DNA of 64,000 bases from Gautieria morchelliformis. Its lineage: Eukaryota > Basidiomycota > Agaricomycetes > Gomphales > Gomphaceae. This document shows, one piece after another, positions 18,496-30,450 of this stretch (within the stretch, counting starts at the first letter, position 1; every line of letters starts with the position of its first letter). Position numbers and translations under genes: made by a program. The notes beneath the pieces were generated by a model that did not search any database, was not told the DNA's origin, and saw only the letters and a program-made list of their open reading frames with translations. The DNA lies in assembly GCA_015179125.1 (NCBI GenBank), contig WHVA01000049.1:248001-312000 (forward strand), read 5' to 3'.

Positions 18496-18860
18496 GCTGC
18501 TAAGCACTCCTTGACCTGTGAGGCTTCCACGACCAGCCAGGTGAGTCCGGCCAGGGCGAGGGTGAGGGTAGCTGACGGGGACTGGGCAGAGCACGAACGT
18601 TACCAATAAACGGCAATGACTGCATACAACGGGACGTGTCAGCACGCACAGCACGACTTGAAGAACGGTGAACACGAAGAACACGACTATCTAACAGATT
18701 CTAGACTATCCGTCAACACACGACATGTGCATGAAAGCTGAATTATAACGCCTACGAAACTGTGAACAGCATCACCGAAAGTTTGGGTGTATTTGTGGAT
18801 GAGGTTACTAGGTGCATACGGTTTGCTGCGGTGTGTCTAAGGGAGACCCTAATGTTTGGA

Positions 18861-18985
18861 ATGTCTTAAAGGGTGGCACAAAGTACGGTCCACGCGAAGA
18901 CCTGGAGGAGGCGATTTCATTGGATCGAGAAGCTCTCCAGCTGCGACCTGCACTGCATCCTGAACGATCCTCCTCCCTCAACCAC
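18861..18985 (+). pseudogene. TPR fragment (CHAT/TPR-type protein)
   Basis: The frame reads KYGPREDLEEAISLDREAL followed by QLRPALHPERSSSLNHIA. This is the typical tetratricopeptide unit (EDLEEAI..REALxLRP..HPxRSSSLNNLA) of large TPR proteins abundant in Agaricomycetes, often fused to a CHAT protease-like domain. Only about one repeat is present and no CHAT domain follows. The following frame is hydrophobic and unrelated. Best read as a gene remnant. Confidence 0.6.
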
Positions 18986-18989
18986 ATCG

Positions 18990-20126
18990 CAATTGCGCAT
19001 GTCGCGTTCATCTGTTGCGCGGGGGCTGTGATCATGATATTCCTCGGCAGCACACTCGCTACTGCAACGCAGCTACTCTGTTTCGCAACGTGGCCGCGTG
19101 ATGCAGCCAATACAGTCCCCATCGCTTCTCTTCTCTATCATCGTTTCTCTTCTCTATGCCTCGATCCTTGGATGCAGTACCCGATCTCCGCTCCTTTCAT
19201 CCTTTGACATTCTATTATCTCCTCCAACGCACGCACCCGCTCCACGTCACCCTCCGCCCCCCATCAAACGCGCCCCGTCTCTTCCTCGCCACCCGCGCAC
19301 ACTCGCCGCAGCAAGCCGCGTGCTCCCATCTCCGCCCAGCTGTGCATCCCCCACACCCTCCCCGACCTCCACCGCACGTACGTCCGTCTTCGATTTGGCC
19401 CTCACCCTGGGGCTGCTCGTTGTGGACTGGATGGTCGAGGGGAACGTCGAGGCTGCGCACCGCATATCCGGAGAGGTACGCACCCTGCGCACCCTGCGCA
19501 ACTCACCCCTCGCCTCACCCGTTCACCCATGTCTGCCCCTACAGTCCCCCGCGAGCACGCCCACACTTGCCTCCGTATTATCGCCAGGCGGGTTTTCCCG
19601 GGGCCATGTCCGGTTACTAATGCTGAGACAACGCCATATAAACTGCAACCCTTTCTTTAAGACATCACATCCTTACCCTCGGACTTTATCGGAGTGACGA
19701 CGTTGTCTCATCCCAAGATAGGGGCGCGATCTCCGGCAAGTTTTAGTTGATGAACCTTATCATTCAGATGGTCCGCTGAGTCATTCGCCTGTACGGCATT
19801 CTTAGATGAGTAATCGACATGGGCCGCGTTGAGATTTTATATAATGATCCTGTTCCCGTTAGCAGTTCGCAATCTTAACATCTTCATGACCTTTGAAATA
19901 TACGCGGAATTCCAACGGAGAGGACCCATTCATGTATGTCTTCTTTCAGCCAATGAGGTTTACCTGACCTTTTCATACAGCTTCACGTGTTCTTCTTCAA
20001 CGAGGGGAGATTCATGACACGTTTACATCTATTCTTCACAGATCCCGATGAACACGGGGTGATTGTCCATAACTACAACAAACAATCTCTTTAATCTGGT
20101 CACATCCAACTCCTATCTACAATAAC
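18990..20126. other. No supported gene
   Basis: 19200-19620 is C-rich and low in complexity, with open frames in several phases on both strands, so none is trusted. One frame near 19390-19470 (FDLALTLGLLVVDWMVEGN) followed by a GTACGC donor could be an exon but stands alone. Confidence 0.3.
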
Positions 20127-21545
20127 ATGGCTTTCTCTTCTACAATCACATGGGCTATCGGCAATATCTCATCACCCAGTTTTGTATGGGGGCAAAACCG
20201 TGGAGGACGGATACATGAATGCCCTTATTGTCACTTAGTCCTTTTGACAGGTGAACGAGCAGGGTTTTGTTGTGGGGATCAAGGAAAACGACTACATGAC
20301 ATTAAGCCACTTCCTCCGTTGCCTGAAGAGTTCAATGTATTCACCCATGACCCCAACATTTCATCTTCATCACGTGTTTTAAACTTGATCTACTCTTTTG
20401 CTTCTTTGGAATCTCATCAGACTTCCCTGGACTACATGGACCTCCAGGTTTTTTCTCTGTTCAAGGTCGACTTTATCACCGCCTACGACCAAAACATCAG
20501 AACTCCGCTATACGATGGTTATTATACGATGGCTTTCTAGCCTCTCAAGCCCCTCATCAAAATTGGTTTCATTCGTTACCACGTGTCTGGACGATTGCAA
20601 TGCATGATGCATTGCTACGGGTTAATCCGTTTGTTCATGCATTGCGCCAACTGTCGTCCATTCAACCATCTATTTATCCTGAAGCATCCATCATCCTCAA
20701 AGAATCATCGCCTTCAAATGAGGTGATAGCTTCTAAGACACACGTCATACTTATACTTACAGCCGTTTAGATTGCTGCTATTATGTATTTTCGCAACACT
20801 ACCCAATCTGATGTCCATTCATGGTCTCTCACAGTTGCCAAGACCGATGGACATAATCAATCTATCCCCACCATTAGCCATCTCTGGGAACCATTGGTAT
20901 ATCCCCTGTTTTTCCCACATGGCACTCTAGGCTGGGGTGTAAATGAAGGCTTGGGTGTTTCTGCATCTGATGCTGACACAGAGAGAGTCTCTACACAGAT
21001 GTGGTACTACCGTGGCACACTCCTTTGTGAACCTCGGTTTCAACTCTTTGGCCATCTATGCAATGAATATATTGTCGATATGTTCACTCGCGACCTAGAA
21101 TGTAGACTGAACTACATCCGTCACAATCAACAAAAAGCCTCTCAAGATCGGGGTTCGTCTACTAATAACATCTACTTACCTGCATCTTTTCTTGGTTCAA
21201 GAAAATGGGCCTCCAAACAGATTGCAGATGCTCTTGCCCTAGCTGCGACATATGGACCACCTACATTCTTTATCACTATGACATGCAATCCTCAATGGCC
21301 TGAAATATCCCAGCAGTTACGTCCTGGGCAAGGATTTGAAGATGCACCTTTAATAGTTTGTCAAGTATTCAAGCGGAAATTGGGTCACTTTCTGTCAACA
21401 TTATCATCATTTTCCAAATGCAGGTCGGCGATTATATTTGATATACTGCATTGAGTTTCAAAAACGCGGGTTACCCCATTGTCACATTCTCATCAAATTT
21501 CAATCTGAGTGCATCACACCTGATGACATCAACAAAGTCATTTCC
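20127..21545 (+). pseudogene. Helitron Rep N-terminal region of a second family, frameshifted and truncated
   Basis: Plus-strand relic of a Helitron_like_N gene: a zinc-binding-like start (HECPYCHLVLLTGERAGFCC), then PGFFSVQGRLYHRLRP in a second frame after a shift near 20410, FHSLPRVWTIAMHDALL, a 48-nt intron (20723-20770, GTGATA...TTTAG) whose removal joins SNE to IAAIMYF in frame, LFGHLCNEYIVDMF, FFITMTCNPQWPEI, and after another shift near 21405-21420 the HUH motif EFQKRGLPHCHIL. It stops where a gypsy LTR fragment begins at about 21545, so the tyrosine motif and helicase are lost. It is clearly distinct from H5 in sequence and strand. Confidence 0.85.
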
Positions 21546-22149
21546 GCATCCGCAAACCCCCTCCCTTGTTCTTTCAGTACCCCTGGCCACCTCCAGATAC
21601 CGGCCCCCGTACTCAACCCTGAGCACAGCAAGATACCATTTCCGTAGTTCCGTTTCTTCCGATGCCCATTGTACTTACCCGCCTTGTTCTTTGCCATTGT
21701 ACTTACCCCACCCTGCACCCCCCTTGTCAACCATTGTTCCGTATTAGTTAGTTCCCACGTATTGTCTACTTGACTTCCGCTTTCCCTGGGATTTGCTTAG
21801 TACCATACCATTACTTGTTGTTCTGCGCTTTGTATAAAACCCCCTCATGTATGCCTGTTATTCTGCAATCAGATAATCACCTTCGATACTTGATTTCCTT
21901 CGCTCCATCTCCTGTTCTTAGCACAGCGAGTCTAGCAAGATCTCAGTCTCTCTCAGTCTTCCGTCTTCCGTCTTCCGCCTTCCGCCTCAGTTCCGACACA
22001 AGTTCCGACCAAACCTTTGGTCCAGTACTTTCCGACTTCCGACTCATTTCCGAAAATACCTAGGACGATAGTTCATTGGGGGTGCAACCTATAAGTTGAA
22101 GCCGCTGTCCTTTCCAGTTCCGACCCAGCGGAAATCTCGATACGTAACA
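21546..22149 (+). mobile_element. Gypsy LTR fragment (5' truncated)
   Basis: From about CCCTCCCTTGTTCTTTCAGT to GATACGTAACA at 22149 this matches the LTR at 53838-54535 but lacks the first 100 or so bp with the TGTTAC end. It joins directly to the Helitron relic, so the junction is a deletion or recombination point rather than a simple insertion. Confidence 0.8.
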
Positions 22150-23212
22150 GACGATTGGGATATTAAATACCCTTCAAGCTCCGGGTGCTAATAGGAGATT
22201 GTCAATCCAGTGTGATTGGCGGTAGTGCGAGAGCTTATTGTAAACCGATGTTCCTGGTGTATTGATCCTGATGACCCGATTATGTGCGCTCTTGCTGTCA
22301 CCGACACCATCCTTCCATATCGGCCCTGCATCATCCTCCTTATCTTCGGCACATCATTAGTTTCATTCGCGCAAACCTCATCAAAACCTCATGTTTCGGA
22401 GTTGATCAGGTTTGAAGGGGTGTGTTGTAAACTGGTATATACTACTCCATCTCTTTACTATGTCGGTGTTGCCTATGTTGCGAACTGGCATTTTCCCAGA
22501 CCCCTCTTTTCGTCCCATAAGCCACGCCAGCCGCGCACCTTTCATTCCCTCACAATTACAACCACCACACCAGCCCACACTCCGCACACAGCCACTTTGT
22601 CGCCCCTTCCACTGTGCACACTGCAGCTGTCCACGACGCCGCCGACATCACCCTATACAGGACTCTCGCTGTTTATTCATTTATCAGCACCACCATCACT
22701 GTTTTCTACTTTACAGGTACCCAAGGCTTTCTCAAGGCCCTTATAGCACAATCCACGAAACGGAGGACGTTTCTATGCACTAACGGCTCTGATATCCATT
22801 TCCGTGAGGACAGTGTCATCTGCTGATCTCTCACACCGTTTCCACCGCTGCCACTCTTCCTTTGACACTGAAGCGATCCTCCTCATTCCTCTTCGACCGC
22901 AGACACCAAAACGATGCCCCACACATGTCCCCTGCACCATATTCATTCGAAACAGTTCTGTCACCATCATCATCATCGAATGCGGTGATCCTAAACCTTG
23001 AGCTCATGCCAACAGTGCCGCACTTTCTATTCTTCATGGTTTACCATTGACGCTTTCACTTCCTTTCGACACTTCTATTCTCGCAACACTACCTCCTGCC
23101 TACACCGATTGCATGCCATCACTCGCTGCACTACTTTCTCAACAGTGCTCCATTTTTGTACAAACTCCATCAAAACCTCAATCTTTCGGAGTTGATGGAG
23201 CTTGAGGGGAGT
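22150..23212. other. No supported gene; short repeat pair
   Basis: Around 22385-22430 and 23165-23218 the sequence AAACCTCA..TTTCGGAGTTGAT...GGGGWGTGTTGTAA occurs twice. Both look like a purine-rich tract followed by an LTR start, so they may be remnants of LTR-element 3' junctions. Other open frames here overlap on both strands and are not supported. Confidence 0.35.
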
Positions 23213-23632
23213 GTTGTAACCATAAGGTAAAGGACTGAGGTGCACACCCTTGTGTACATGTGAGTCGACGATCCACCACATGTGCTGGATCGTACACCAA
23301 GGCACAGAGCTGAGCCGTGGTATCACACGTGCAACAAGATTCAAGTACTATAGCCAAAACCAAATACACGGACTGTGACACATCTGTAGGGAGCCGGCTG
23401 CACATACACATCAGCCGCGGCGTAACTCAACACCTATTTAGCCTGTACCATGACTCCTATCCACCATAGTATAAGCCGCACTCCATGTACCGTAGAATAC
23501 ATGCGAATCTCATCTGTCCGGCTTCGAGTCACAAGCCGCAGTCCCCTGTGCTCGAGTCAATGTGCACCACGAGTCGAGTCGATTCTGCCTCTGTGCTCGA
23601 GTCAATGCACATGCCCCAAATACCTCTAACAT
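23213..23632 (+). mobile_element. Possible LTR of an unrecognised retrotransposon
   Basis: TGTTGTAACC at 23213 follows a purine-rich tract GGAGCTTGAGGGGAG, the usual layout at a 3' LTR. A possible TG...CA end is TCTAACA near 23632. It contains repeated GTGCTCGAGTCAATG motifs. No second copy is in the window, so this rests on layout alone. Confidence 0.35.
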
Positions 23633-23907
23633 TATAATAATAGCAAGGACACGGATGGTGCCGGTGGGACAACCATTCGTCCTACCCTCTCTTGCTCGCC
23701 TGCGATGTATACTGCCTGGGCAGTGGCAAGAGCTTGTGCCAGTGCCAGGTCATCAACTGTGTGGCTCGGCGACTGGGTGAGGTACTTGCTGGTGACACAT
23801 TTGCATATGTGACCAATGGGGTCATAGGTCATGGGTACATTGTGACCTTGGGCATGCCTTTTCTTGGAGATGTGCCAGGTGTGACCTGGATTGTAGTTTT
23901 TCAGATC

Positions 23908-24653
23908 TTACTTATCTGAATAAAACCCGTCTGGCACATCGTGAACTGACACCAGCAGCTCACTTGGGCCTGTGAACAATGGGCTAGGTGGGCTGGCCAT
24001 CTGGGCTATGAGGCCCAGCACTGTCTGGGAGGTGGTGGTGTCCAGGGCAGTGATCTGGGTCACCAACCGTGGCACTGCAAGTGACGGCAAAGGGACCATC
24101 ATGCAGGATGATGGCCCCACAGGGCAAACTCCATTGGTGCTCACTTTGTGGTCACAATTTTGCATTGTAGGGCCTGGAGTTGTCTCTCCAGGTCCCGCAT
24201 CTTGGCGCACTTGGTGTCGAGTGTACTATCGATGGCCCTGATGTCTTCCTTCAGGGCCGCTATTTCATGCTTCATGTCATGGCAGTCGGCATGAGTGTCT
24301 CTTGTTGCATGGTGTTCAACTTTTTTGACCCACAATGGCCATGCCTTGATGATGGCATTACCAATGTCTTTCTCCACCAACGCTACTCAGTTTGCATTGG
24401 TGGTGGCCTTCATGTGGGCCATGAAGGTGGAGCAATTGTCGCACCCTTCAGGATGGATGATGGCCAGGAGATCCTTCCATCCCATTATTTCCCAATGCTC
24501 CTCTGTTGCCATAGGAGTGCTGAGGATGGTGGGGGCCCCTTGCCTGGGTATCGTCGACATTGTTGTGGATGTTGAGTGATCAACGTCCATACCATCTTTG
24601 GGTTGCATCACCTGTGTTAGAAGATGATAGGGATGATGGTGGTTGCTTCTCAA
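23908..24653 (-). pseudogene. Coiled-coil accessory or gag-like ORF of the decayed gypsy element
   Basis: Minus strand 24653-24387 reads MDVDHSTSTTMSTIPRQGAP then GWKDLLAIIHPEGCDNCSTF. A frame change near 24385 leads to VEKDIGNAIIKAWPLWVKK and a predicted coiled coil (IAALKEDIRAIDSTLDTKC..LERQLQALQ) to 24141. A further frame continues to 23908. It lies downstream of the pol relic on the same strand, like 3' accessory ORFs of fungal gypsy elements. Function unknown. Confidence 0.45.
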
Positions 24654-25437
24654 GAAGCACTGCGCCTCAAAGAGATCTGAGGTGAAAATTTAACCACGCT
24701 GCAGTCAGCATGGTCCGGCAGAACACATGACCTATGCAACATGACATCTTTTGGGCAGGTTGCATGATTTAGTCATGCCTTGAAGCTCTAGGTAGCAATC
24801 TAGAGCTTCAAGTTTATCCACCTGTGGGATAATATCTCATTGACGAGCCACTCATCCTCATTGTTTGAGCCAAAGTCGTAGAAGGCTTTGGTTTCACAGC
24901 ATGGAAAGAGGTTGTTGTTATTAGTCTCATATCATCATATGAGGTTGGTGTGGAAGACCGGTGCAATGCATTGGTTCTTCAGGTCATCCAGTAATTATAG
25001 GGTAACCATTGAGGCTTCATTATGGGCCTCAAGCACATGATATGGATCAATGTATCGTTGCACCAGCTTCCTGGCCCTCCCTTCAGGCAGGGTCAGGTTC
25101 TGCATTGACAAATATACACAGTCACCAACCACATACATGTCGCTGTCCAGGTGTTTCTTATTTGCTTGAAATGCCTGTGTCATGTGGTGCTCCAGAATAG
25201 CATTGTGCACCGACATCAGGTTCCATCGAGCTTGCTAGGCAAATTAGGTGACTCCTTTGAAGGGGGTGTCCACTGCCATTGGCAAGTCAATCTGCGGCAT
25301 GTAGCCATGGTTTAGCTCAAAGGGTGTGAACCCCGTGGTAGGGCTGATGTTGCTATTGAGGGCAACCTCAACCATTGGGCATTTGTGTGCCCAGTCCTTC
25401 TGGTCGTCTCTGACAACTGACCATAGGTGGATGGTTG

Positions 25438-25909
25438 AAACTTTTTATTACATGTAGCTTCACCCATTTTATTCTCAGATTATAGAAAAGAAGACAGTGG
25501 AAGTATATGGCAATTTTATTGTTGGGATATAAATAAATTTACTTTCATCCCTCCCTGAGTGGCCACTCCACAGACAAGAACACCTCTTTTGATTTTTACG
25601 CACCTTCTTATTTTTTCTACCAACTTTTTAATATACATTATATCATTATAACTATTCATATTAATACTCCTTCTCATACATATTACAAGTATCTATCCAA
25701 GCACTATTACTATGTTGTAGTCTAATACTCTCTCATATATGTATATATCTCCGAGATGTTTAAATATATACAAAACCTTCTAATAACCTCTATTATTCTC
25801 CTTATAAATACTACTATATATTCCTATATGTTGTTATTGATACTCTTGTAATAGATATTATATACTCATATATGCTGTATCACATGACCTTTTTGATTAT
25901 CCTCCATAG
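25438..25909. repeat. AT-rich dispersed repeat, copy 1 (inside integrase relic)
   Basis: About 470 bp from ACTTTTTATTAC to GATTATCCTCCATAG, closely related to 27443-27989. It splits the integrase coding sequence, whose two sides are recognisable, so it arrived as an insertion. No coding capacity. Possibly a MITE- or SINE-like element; clean terminal repeats were not found. Confidence 0.65.
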
Positions 25910-27220
25910 GATCTGTCCTATTGAGTGTTAGCCTGCTTGGTTGCTCTATCTGTCTGCAGATGGACATGATGAGTTTAGTCCCCATGAGCTGCTGAAGATC
26001 ACACCAGAAGATTGACGACTTTGAGTATCAATCCAAGATTATGGCATCTGGAACTCCATGGAGCCTGACGACCTCCTTGAGGAATAGCCAGGCTATTCCA
26101 TTTGCAGTCACCCTCATCATTGTTGGGATGAGGTGGACATGTGATGTCAGATGGTCGATGATTACCATCAGGTAATCGCAGTTGTTTGACTGGGGCAGCA
26201 GGCCTATGAAGTCAATTCTGATCGACTGCCACGGCCTTTCCGAAATGGGCAGGCTGTGTAGTAGGCATTTTGGCTGCTGGGTGCCAGTTTTGTTCATCTG
26301 GCACCTTGCACACAAGACGCAGAATGCCTCGATGTCTGGGCCCATGCCTTGCCACCAGTAAGATCTTCAAATATAATTTGAAGCTTTCATATGGCTGTAA
26401 TGGCCAACTGTCCAGTGGGCATGATCGATTATAATTTGATCATCCTCCTTCCCCCCTGAGAAACATTCTGGGGGATGGCAATAACGTCCCTTTTGAGCTT
26501 ATTTTTCATCCAAATCAGCCTGTCCCAGATGCCAAATATGGGGGGGGTGCCTCTGGGTGTGCCATTATTTCAATGAACATGGTGTCCTTGAGGTATGTGT
26601 CATGCAGGACCCTTGGCAGGTCGATGTCACCTTCAACATATGTGCAATAGTGTGCTGTCATGGCTTGCGGCGATGACTTGTATGTCATTGTCATCATCTG
26701 CATCAGTGCTTGTCTTGGGCTCTCTTGAGGAGCCTTCATTTAGTGCTGCAGACTCAGTGGTCCATGCCTCTTTCTTCTCAGTGAGGTGAGTTGATCACTT
26801 TGCTGCTGTGGCCCATAGTTTGATATATCGATTGGTGGGCAGCAGTTCACCTTCTGGGTCAAGGGAATGTCTGTGTTTACAAAGATGTGTTCTGGGTGAC
26901 TGTTGTCACCCATGTCGCTCTCATAGTATTGAGAAAGACAATCTGCAAGCTTATTTTCAACACCGTCAACATGTATGGTGTTGAAGTTGAAGCGGGAGAG
27001 GAATTCCCACCATCTGACCTGCCAGTCAGGCAGGCTCTTTTCGGTCTTGAAATATTTGGGGCCCTTGTGGTCTGTGACTAGGGTGAACTTTCACCCTAAG
27101 AGCTTGTCCTCCCATTCCATGAGGAATTTGAGCACAGTGATTGTCTCATGCTCATGGGTTCTATAGTGTTGTTGAGCAATACTGAAATTCTTCGACAAGA
27201 AGCCAGCAGGTCAGCAGGTC

Positions 27221-28243
27221 TGTTAAGACCTGTTCGCAAGTCCAGACCTGAGGCCTCAGCCTTGGATCTCACTTGGGAACCCTTCTCGGCGTAACTCGGG
27301 TTTCCATAGTTCATCATTCACCCTGACTTCCTTTCCTAGATAATCCTGTTCCATTTCTGATGATCATCTGTCTACCCTTCTTCCTGCTCAATACATGCAT
27401 TGATGCCCTCTTTCTGCTCCTTGCAATTAGGCAGATGCTCACAACTTTTTATTACCTGTAGCTTCACCCATTTTATTCTCATATTATAGAAAAGAAGAGG
27501 ACGAAAGTATATGCCAATCTTATTGTTGGGCTATAAATAAATAAATTTTTGTCCCTCCCTGAGCAGCGGCTCCGCCAACAAGAATGCCTCTTCTTATTTT
27601 TACGCCTCTTCTTATTTTTTCTACCCACTTTTAATATACACTATATCATTATAACTATTCATATATATTACAAATATCTAGACAACTACTATTATTCCAT
27701 ATGGTGATCTAATACTCTCTCATTATAACTAGTCATACTAATACTCCTACTCATATCTGTTACAAGTATCTCTCCAAGTATCTGTTACTCTATCTTGTAG
27801 TCTAATACTCTCTCATATGTATATATATCTTCGAGATGTTTAAATATATACAGAATCATCTAATAACATCTATTATTCTCCTTATAAATACTACTATATA
27901 TTCCTATATGTTGTTATTAATACTCTTATAGTATATATTATATACTCATATATGCTGTATTACATAACCATTATGATTATCCTCCTTAGTATATAAACCC
28001 CCCATCATGTACACTAAATCCTCAGTTCTGATATTGACTTAGATCCTCATATCTTCTTCTCCTCTGTCTGATCCCATTCCCAAACCTCAGCTTCAAGCCA
28101 AATCCATCCCCACGTCCACTTCCTGAAATTAGGGCAGAACACTGTAGTGGGTGCAACCTACGATGTTGAAGCCAAGCCCTCTGTTTCCCAAACCTTGGCT
28201 CAGCCTTCGGGTTGAGTCTTAAGTATGACTTATGTTCTTAACA
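27221..28243 (+). mobile_element. Solo LTR (family F3) inside the RNase H relic
   Basis: TGTTAAGA at 27221 and TTCTTAACA at 28243 form inverted ends. Flanks AGGTC/AGCTC agree at 4 of 5 positions as an old target duplication. It contains TATATAAACC at 27990 and GTGGGTGCAACCTACGATGTTGAAGCC near 28150, which resembles the R/U5 part of the other gypsy LTR family. It also carries AT-rich repeat copy 2. Confidence 0.7.
27443..27989. repeat. AT-rich dispersed repeat, copy 2 (inside F3 LTR)
   Basis: 547 bp colinear with 25438-25909 in the same orientation, with small internal duplications of the CTCTCATTATAACTA type. No gene. Confidence 0.65.
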
Positions 28244-28400
28244 AGCTCCTCCAGTCAGGGCCTTGGCCATATACTTCGCCAACACCCAACTTTGAACCAT
28301 CCATGATGACATGGATAGGGTCATTGCTCCATGGGTCAACAGGGTGCAGGATGGATGCCCTTGCTCAACAAGTGCCTACAAAGCATCAGGGCACTGGAAT

Positions 28401-28980
28401 GCAAGGCTCCTCACTGCCCTCTTCTGTTGCCAGCCTCTTCCCAGACGGTGAACTCCCAGGTTTAGACTTCTCAGGGTCTGTGTCCATGGCATCAGCCAGC
28501 ACCACACATATCATCCACATGACGCTGCTGTATGGCTCTTGTGAGCCATCAACTTGGTCTGGTATGCCCTGGCCTTCAGTCAGGGCTATTGACTGCTCAT
28601 GCAGCTGTGAGGCTGCATGGGGTAAGTCATTGTATGCTCTAACATGGGCCAGGCATGGATTAGCTTGGGACTGGGAGCACCCAGCACATGGGGATCTGGA
28701 GGGGGTCTATGACGGGTGTCTCTCCTCAGCCCCACATTGCAGATGCGCAGCCTGTTGTAGGCTGCTCATGCTTGTCATGCCTCCTGCACAATGGCCCATG
28801 TGTGGCAGTGCATGGCAGCAGCTTCTTTAAACTGCCAGTGTGTGGCCTCAAGCTCTAAGCTCTCTGCCATGGTCTTGGAGTCCACATCTGAGATGACCTA
28901 CTCTCTGATGATCTGTTGGATCATCTTATGGCTGCCTGTGGGCATAGCTTTTTGGATTAAGATGTTAATTAGTGCCTTTC
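28401..28980 (-). pseudogene. Gag-like relic of the decayed gypsy element
   Basis: The minus strand reads MAESLELEATHWQFKEAAA, HCHTWAIVQEA, YNRLRICNVGLRRDTRHRP and PDPHVLGAPSPKLIHAWP with interspersed stops. This resembles the C-terminal half of a gypsy gag. The plus-strand frame over the same bases (28225-28830) is treated as a shadow. Confidence 0.45.
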
Positions 28981-28983
28981 AAC

Positions 28984-29570
28984 AAATAGAATCTATTGCT
29001 CAGTGACTGGAACCACTATGTTCGCCCCTCTTCTGTGTGCTGACTAAGCCTTTCGAGGCGCATCCAGCACTGATGAATGAGAGTCACGTGACCGTGTCGA
29101 CAGAAGAATGGTGTCAATCCAAGGGATAACCAAGTCAAAAGCATTCGCTTTTAAGGTAGTATAGAGTAAACAGTGATAGTAGACCCTCGACGAAGATTTG
29201 GAATAAACTATCAAGATCTGAGCTCTGTAGCTATCAAACAAGACTACAGTAAATTCAGGAGGCAGAATAATCGATTCTGGATGATTCCGTTCATACATTT
29301 GTACTAGCTATTTATACTATGTTGATAGTAACTACTAGTGTTCAAGATATTAGACAGATGGGTCGAAAAGCTGCTTGTAACTAAGGGGTGACTAATTTAT
29401 AGTCATAAAGTCATGGGGTGATGGGGATGGTGTTAGGATTGTCTGGGCTTTGGAATAGAGATCCGTACCTAGTATACAAAGCCCCTGTCCACATGATGTT
29501 AAGATAGTAGTCAGTCAGATGTGTCATGGAGTTCAAATAGAAAAATGGAGCTGAATTTGTCCTGCCTAGC
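28984..29570 (+). repeat. Dispersed repeat P, copy 1
   Basis: About 580 bp, inverted relative to 56110-56722. Shared marks include TTGCTCAG, TGTGCTGACTAAG, GACCGTGTCGA.AGAAGAATGG, GATAGCTACAGAGCT (reverse) and TGTCATGGAGT. Probably a solo LTR of another family; the ends and target duplication are unclear. Confidence 0.55.
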
Positions 29571-30046
29571 ATAAATGCTGGGCTTGGTGATGGGGCCGCT
29601 GTCTCTGTGCCCTTTCTGTGGGGCAGCTAATTGAGTATGTGTACTGCGGATGACATTCTCAGGTCGCTCCACAGCACCCTATATTCCTGCGCAGTCTATT
29701 GTCCTCTGCGGCGTTTGGTGCCCGCACCCCTCAGTGCCTATGGCCTGGCGCCTGTCGACGTCATGGCTGATGCCATCACTCGATAGGCGCGCCGTCCCTG
29801 ATCGACCACACGTGGTCGATGCCCGAACTTCTGTACATCACCCGATCTATGGGTAATATAGCATGTCGTAAATTCGTGTGATCGCCGTCTGCGCCGACGT
29901 CTATCATAAGTGTCATTTCTGTTTCTTTTTGATCTTTTTATTGTTTTTCTCTTTTTATTAGTTTCTTTTATATATAAATGATTTGAAATGGGATAGTTGC
30001 GTTTATCACAACATAGCTGGCTCCGCATGTGATTTGTCTCTGAATC
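29571..30046. other. No gene; dispersed repeat Q
   Basis: 29730-29990 matches the reverse complement of 36520-36742 (for example CACTCGATAGGCGCGCCGTC and the T/A-rich TTTATTAGTTTCTTTTATAT). A palindrome ATCGACCAC-AC-GTGGTCGAT lies at about 29802-29821. Confidence 0.45.
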
Positions 30047-30450
30047 TGTCAGGGGAACCCCCTCCCAAGGATATTTCTAGCCTCAGCTTCGGCTCCGACC
30101 CGAGATGCAGGTCTAACCCGAACACAACCCGAGGGCCCAGCCGAGTTTCCGAAGCCTTGGCTTCAGGAATCGTCCCTGAATGGCGCCAAGGTAGTGGGTT
30201 GAGACGCACGTAGTAGGTGAGGGTCGCAGGGGCGTGGATGTGTGTCACGAGTGGAGCGGGCATCCCTGACTTCGATCGGGGGTGCGATGTATATAGGTAG
30301 CGCACTGGTAGTGGAGGTCCTTAGCTTTTCCTCTTTGGATCCTCCTCTACCAGGTGAGTTGTATGTCATATAGGTAGCTTTTATTCATAACTTTGGATCC
30401 TCCTCTACCAGGCCGCATGAGTCTGCCGTCTAGGGAGAGTTGCCCTCACA
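30047..30450 (+). mobile_element. Solo LTR, family F1, with target duplication GAATC
   Basis: TGTCAGGGGAACCCC at 30047 to GCCCTCACA at 30450 (404 bp), flanked by GAATC at 30042-30046 and 30451-30455. It contains two copies of TTGGATCCTCCTCTACCAG about 55 bp apart (near 30338 and 30392), the first followed by GTGAGT. Related copies: 36743-37054 and 57107-57511 (both reversed). Confidence 0.9.

Larger units (their letters stand above)
24990..28400 (-). pseudogene. Decayed Ty3/gypsy pol (RNase H, integrase), multiply interrupted
   Basis: Minus-strand pieces in order: RNase H start HVIMDGSKLGVGEVYGQGP (about 28340-28250), then after the F3 LTR insertion FLSKNFSIAQQHYRTHEHE and VTDHKGPKYFKTEK (27210-27040), NFNTIHVDGVENKLADCLS (about 26970), the integrase core with DFIGLLPQSNNCDYLMVII and HLIPTMMRVTANGIAWLF (26345-26028), an AT-rich insertion (25438-25909), then RDDQKDWAHKCPMVEVALN and integrase C-terminus GRARKLVQRYIDPYHVLEA (to 24995). 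Several stops and shifts occur. Protease and reverse transcriptase are missing: gag-like sequence runs straight into RNase H, so an internal deletion is likely. Confidence 0.75.

Noticed and set aside
19098..19697. Two overlapping plus-strand ORFs (199 and 154 aa) in a C-rich stretch
   Set aside because: Low complexity, overlapping in different frames, with antisense ORFs too. No supporting splice or domain evidence.
28225..28830. Plus-strand 201-aa ORF
   Set aside because: The opposite strand reads gag-like and RNase H-like segments of the decayed gypsy element, so this is a shadow frame.
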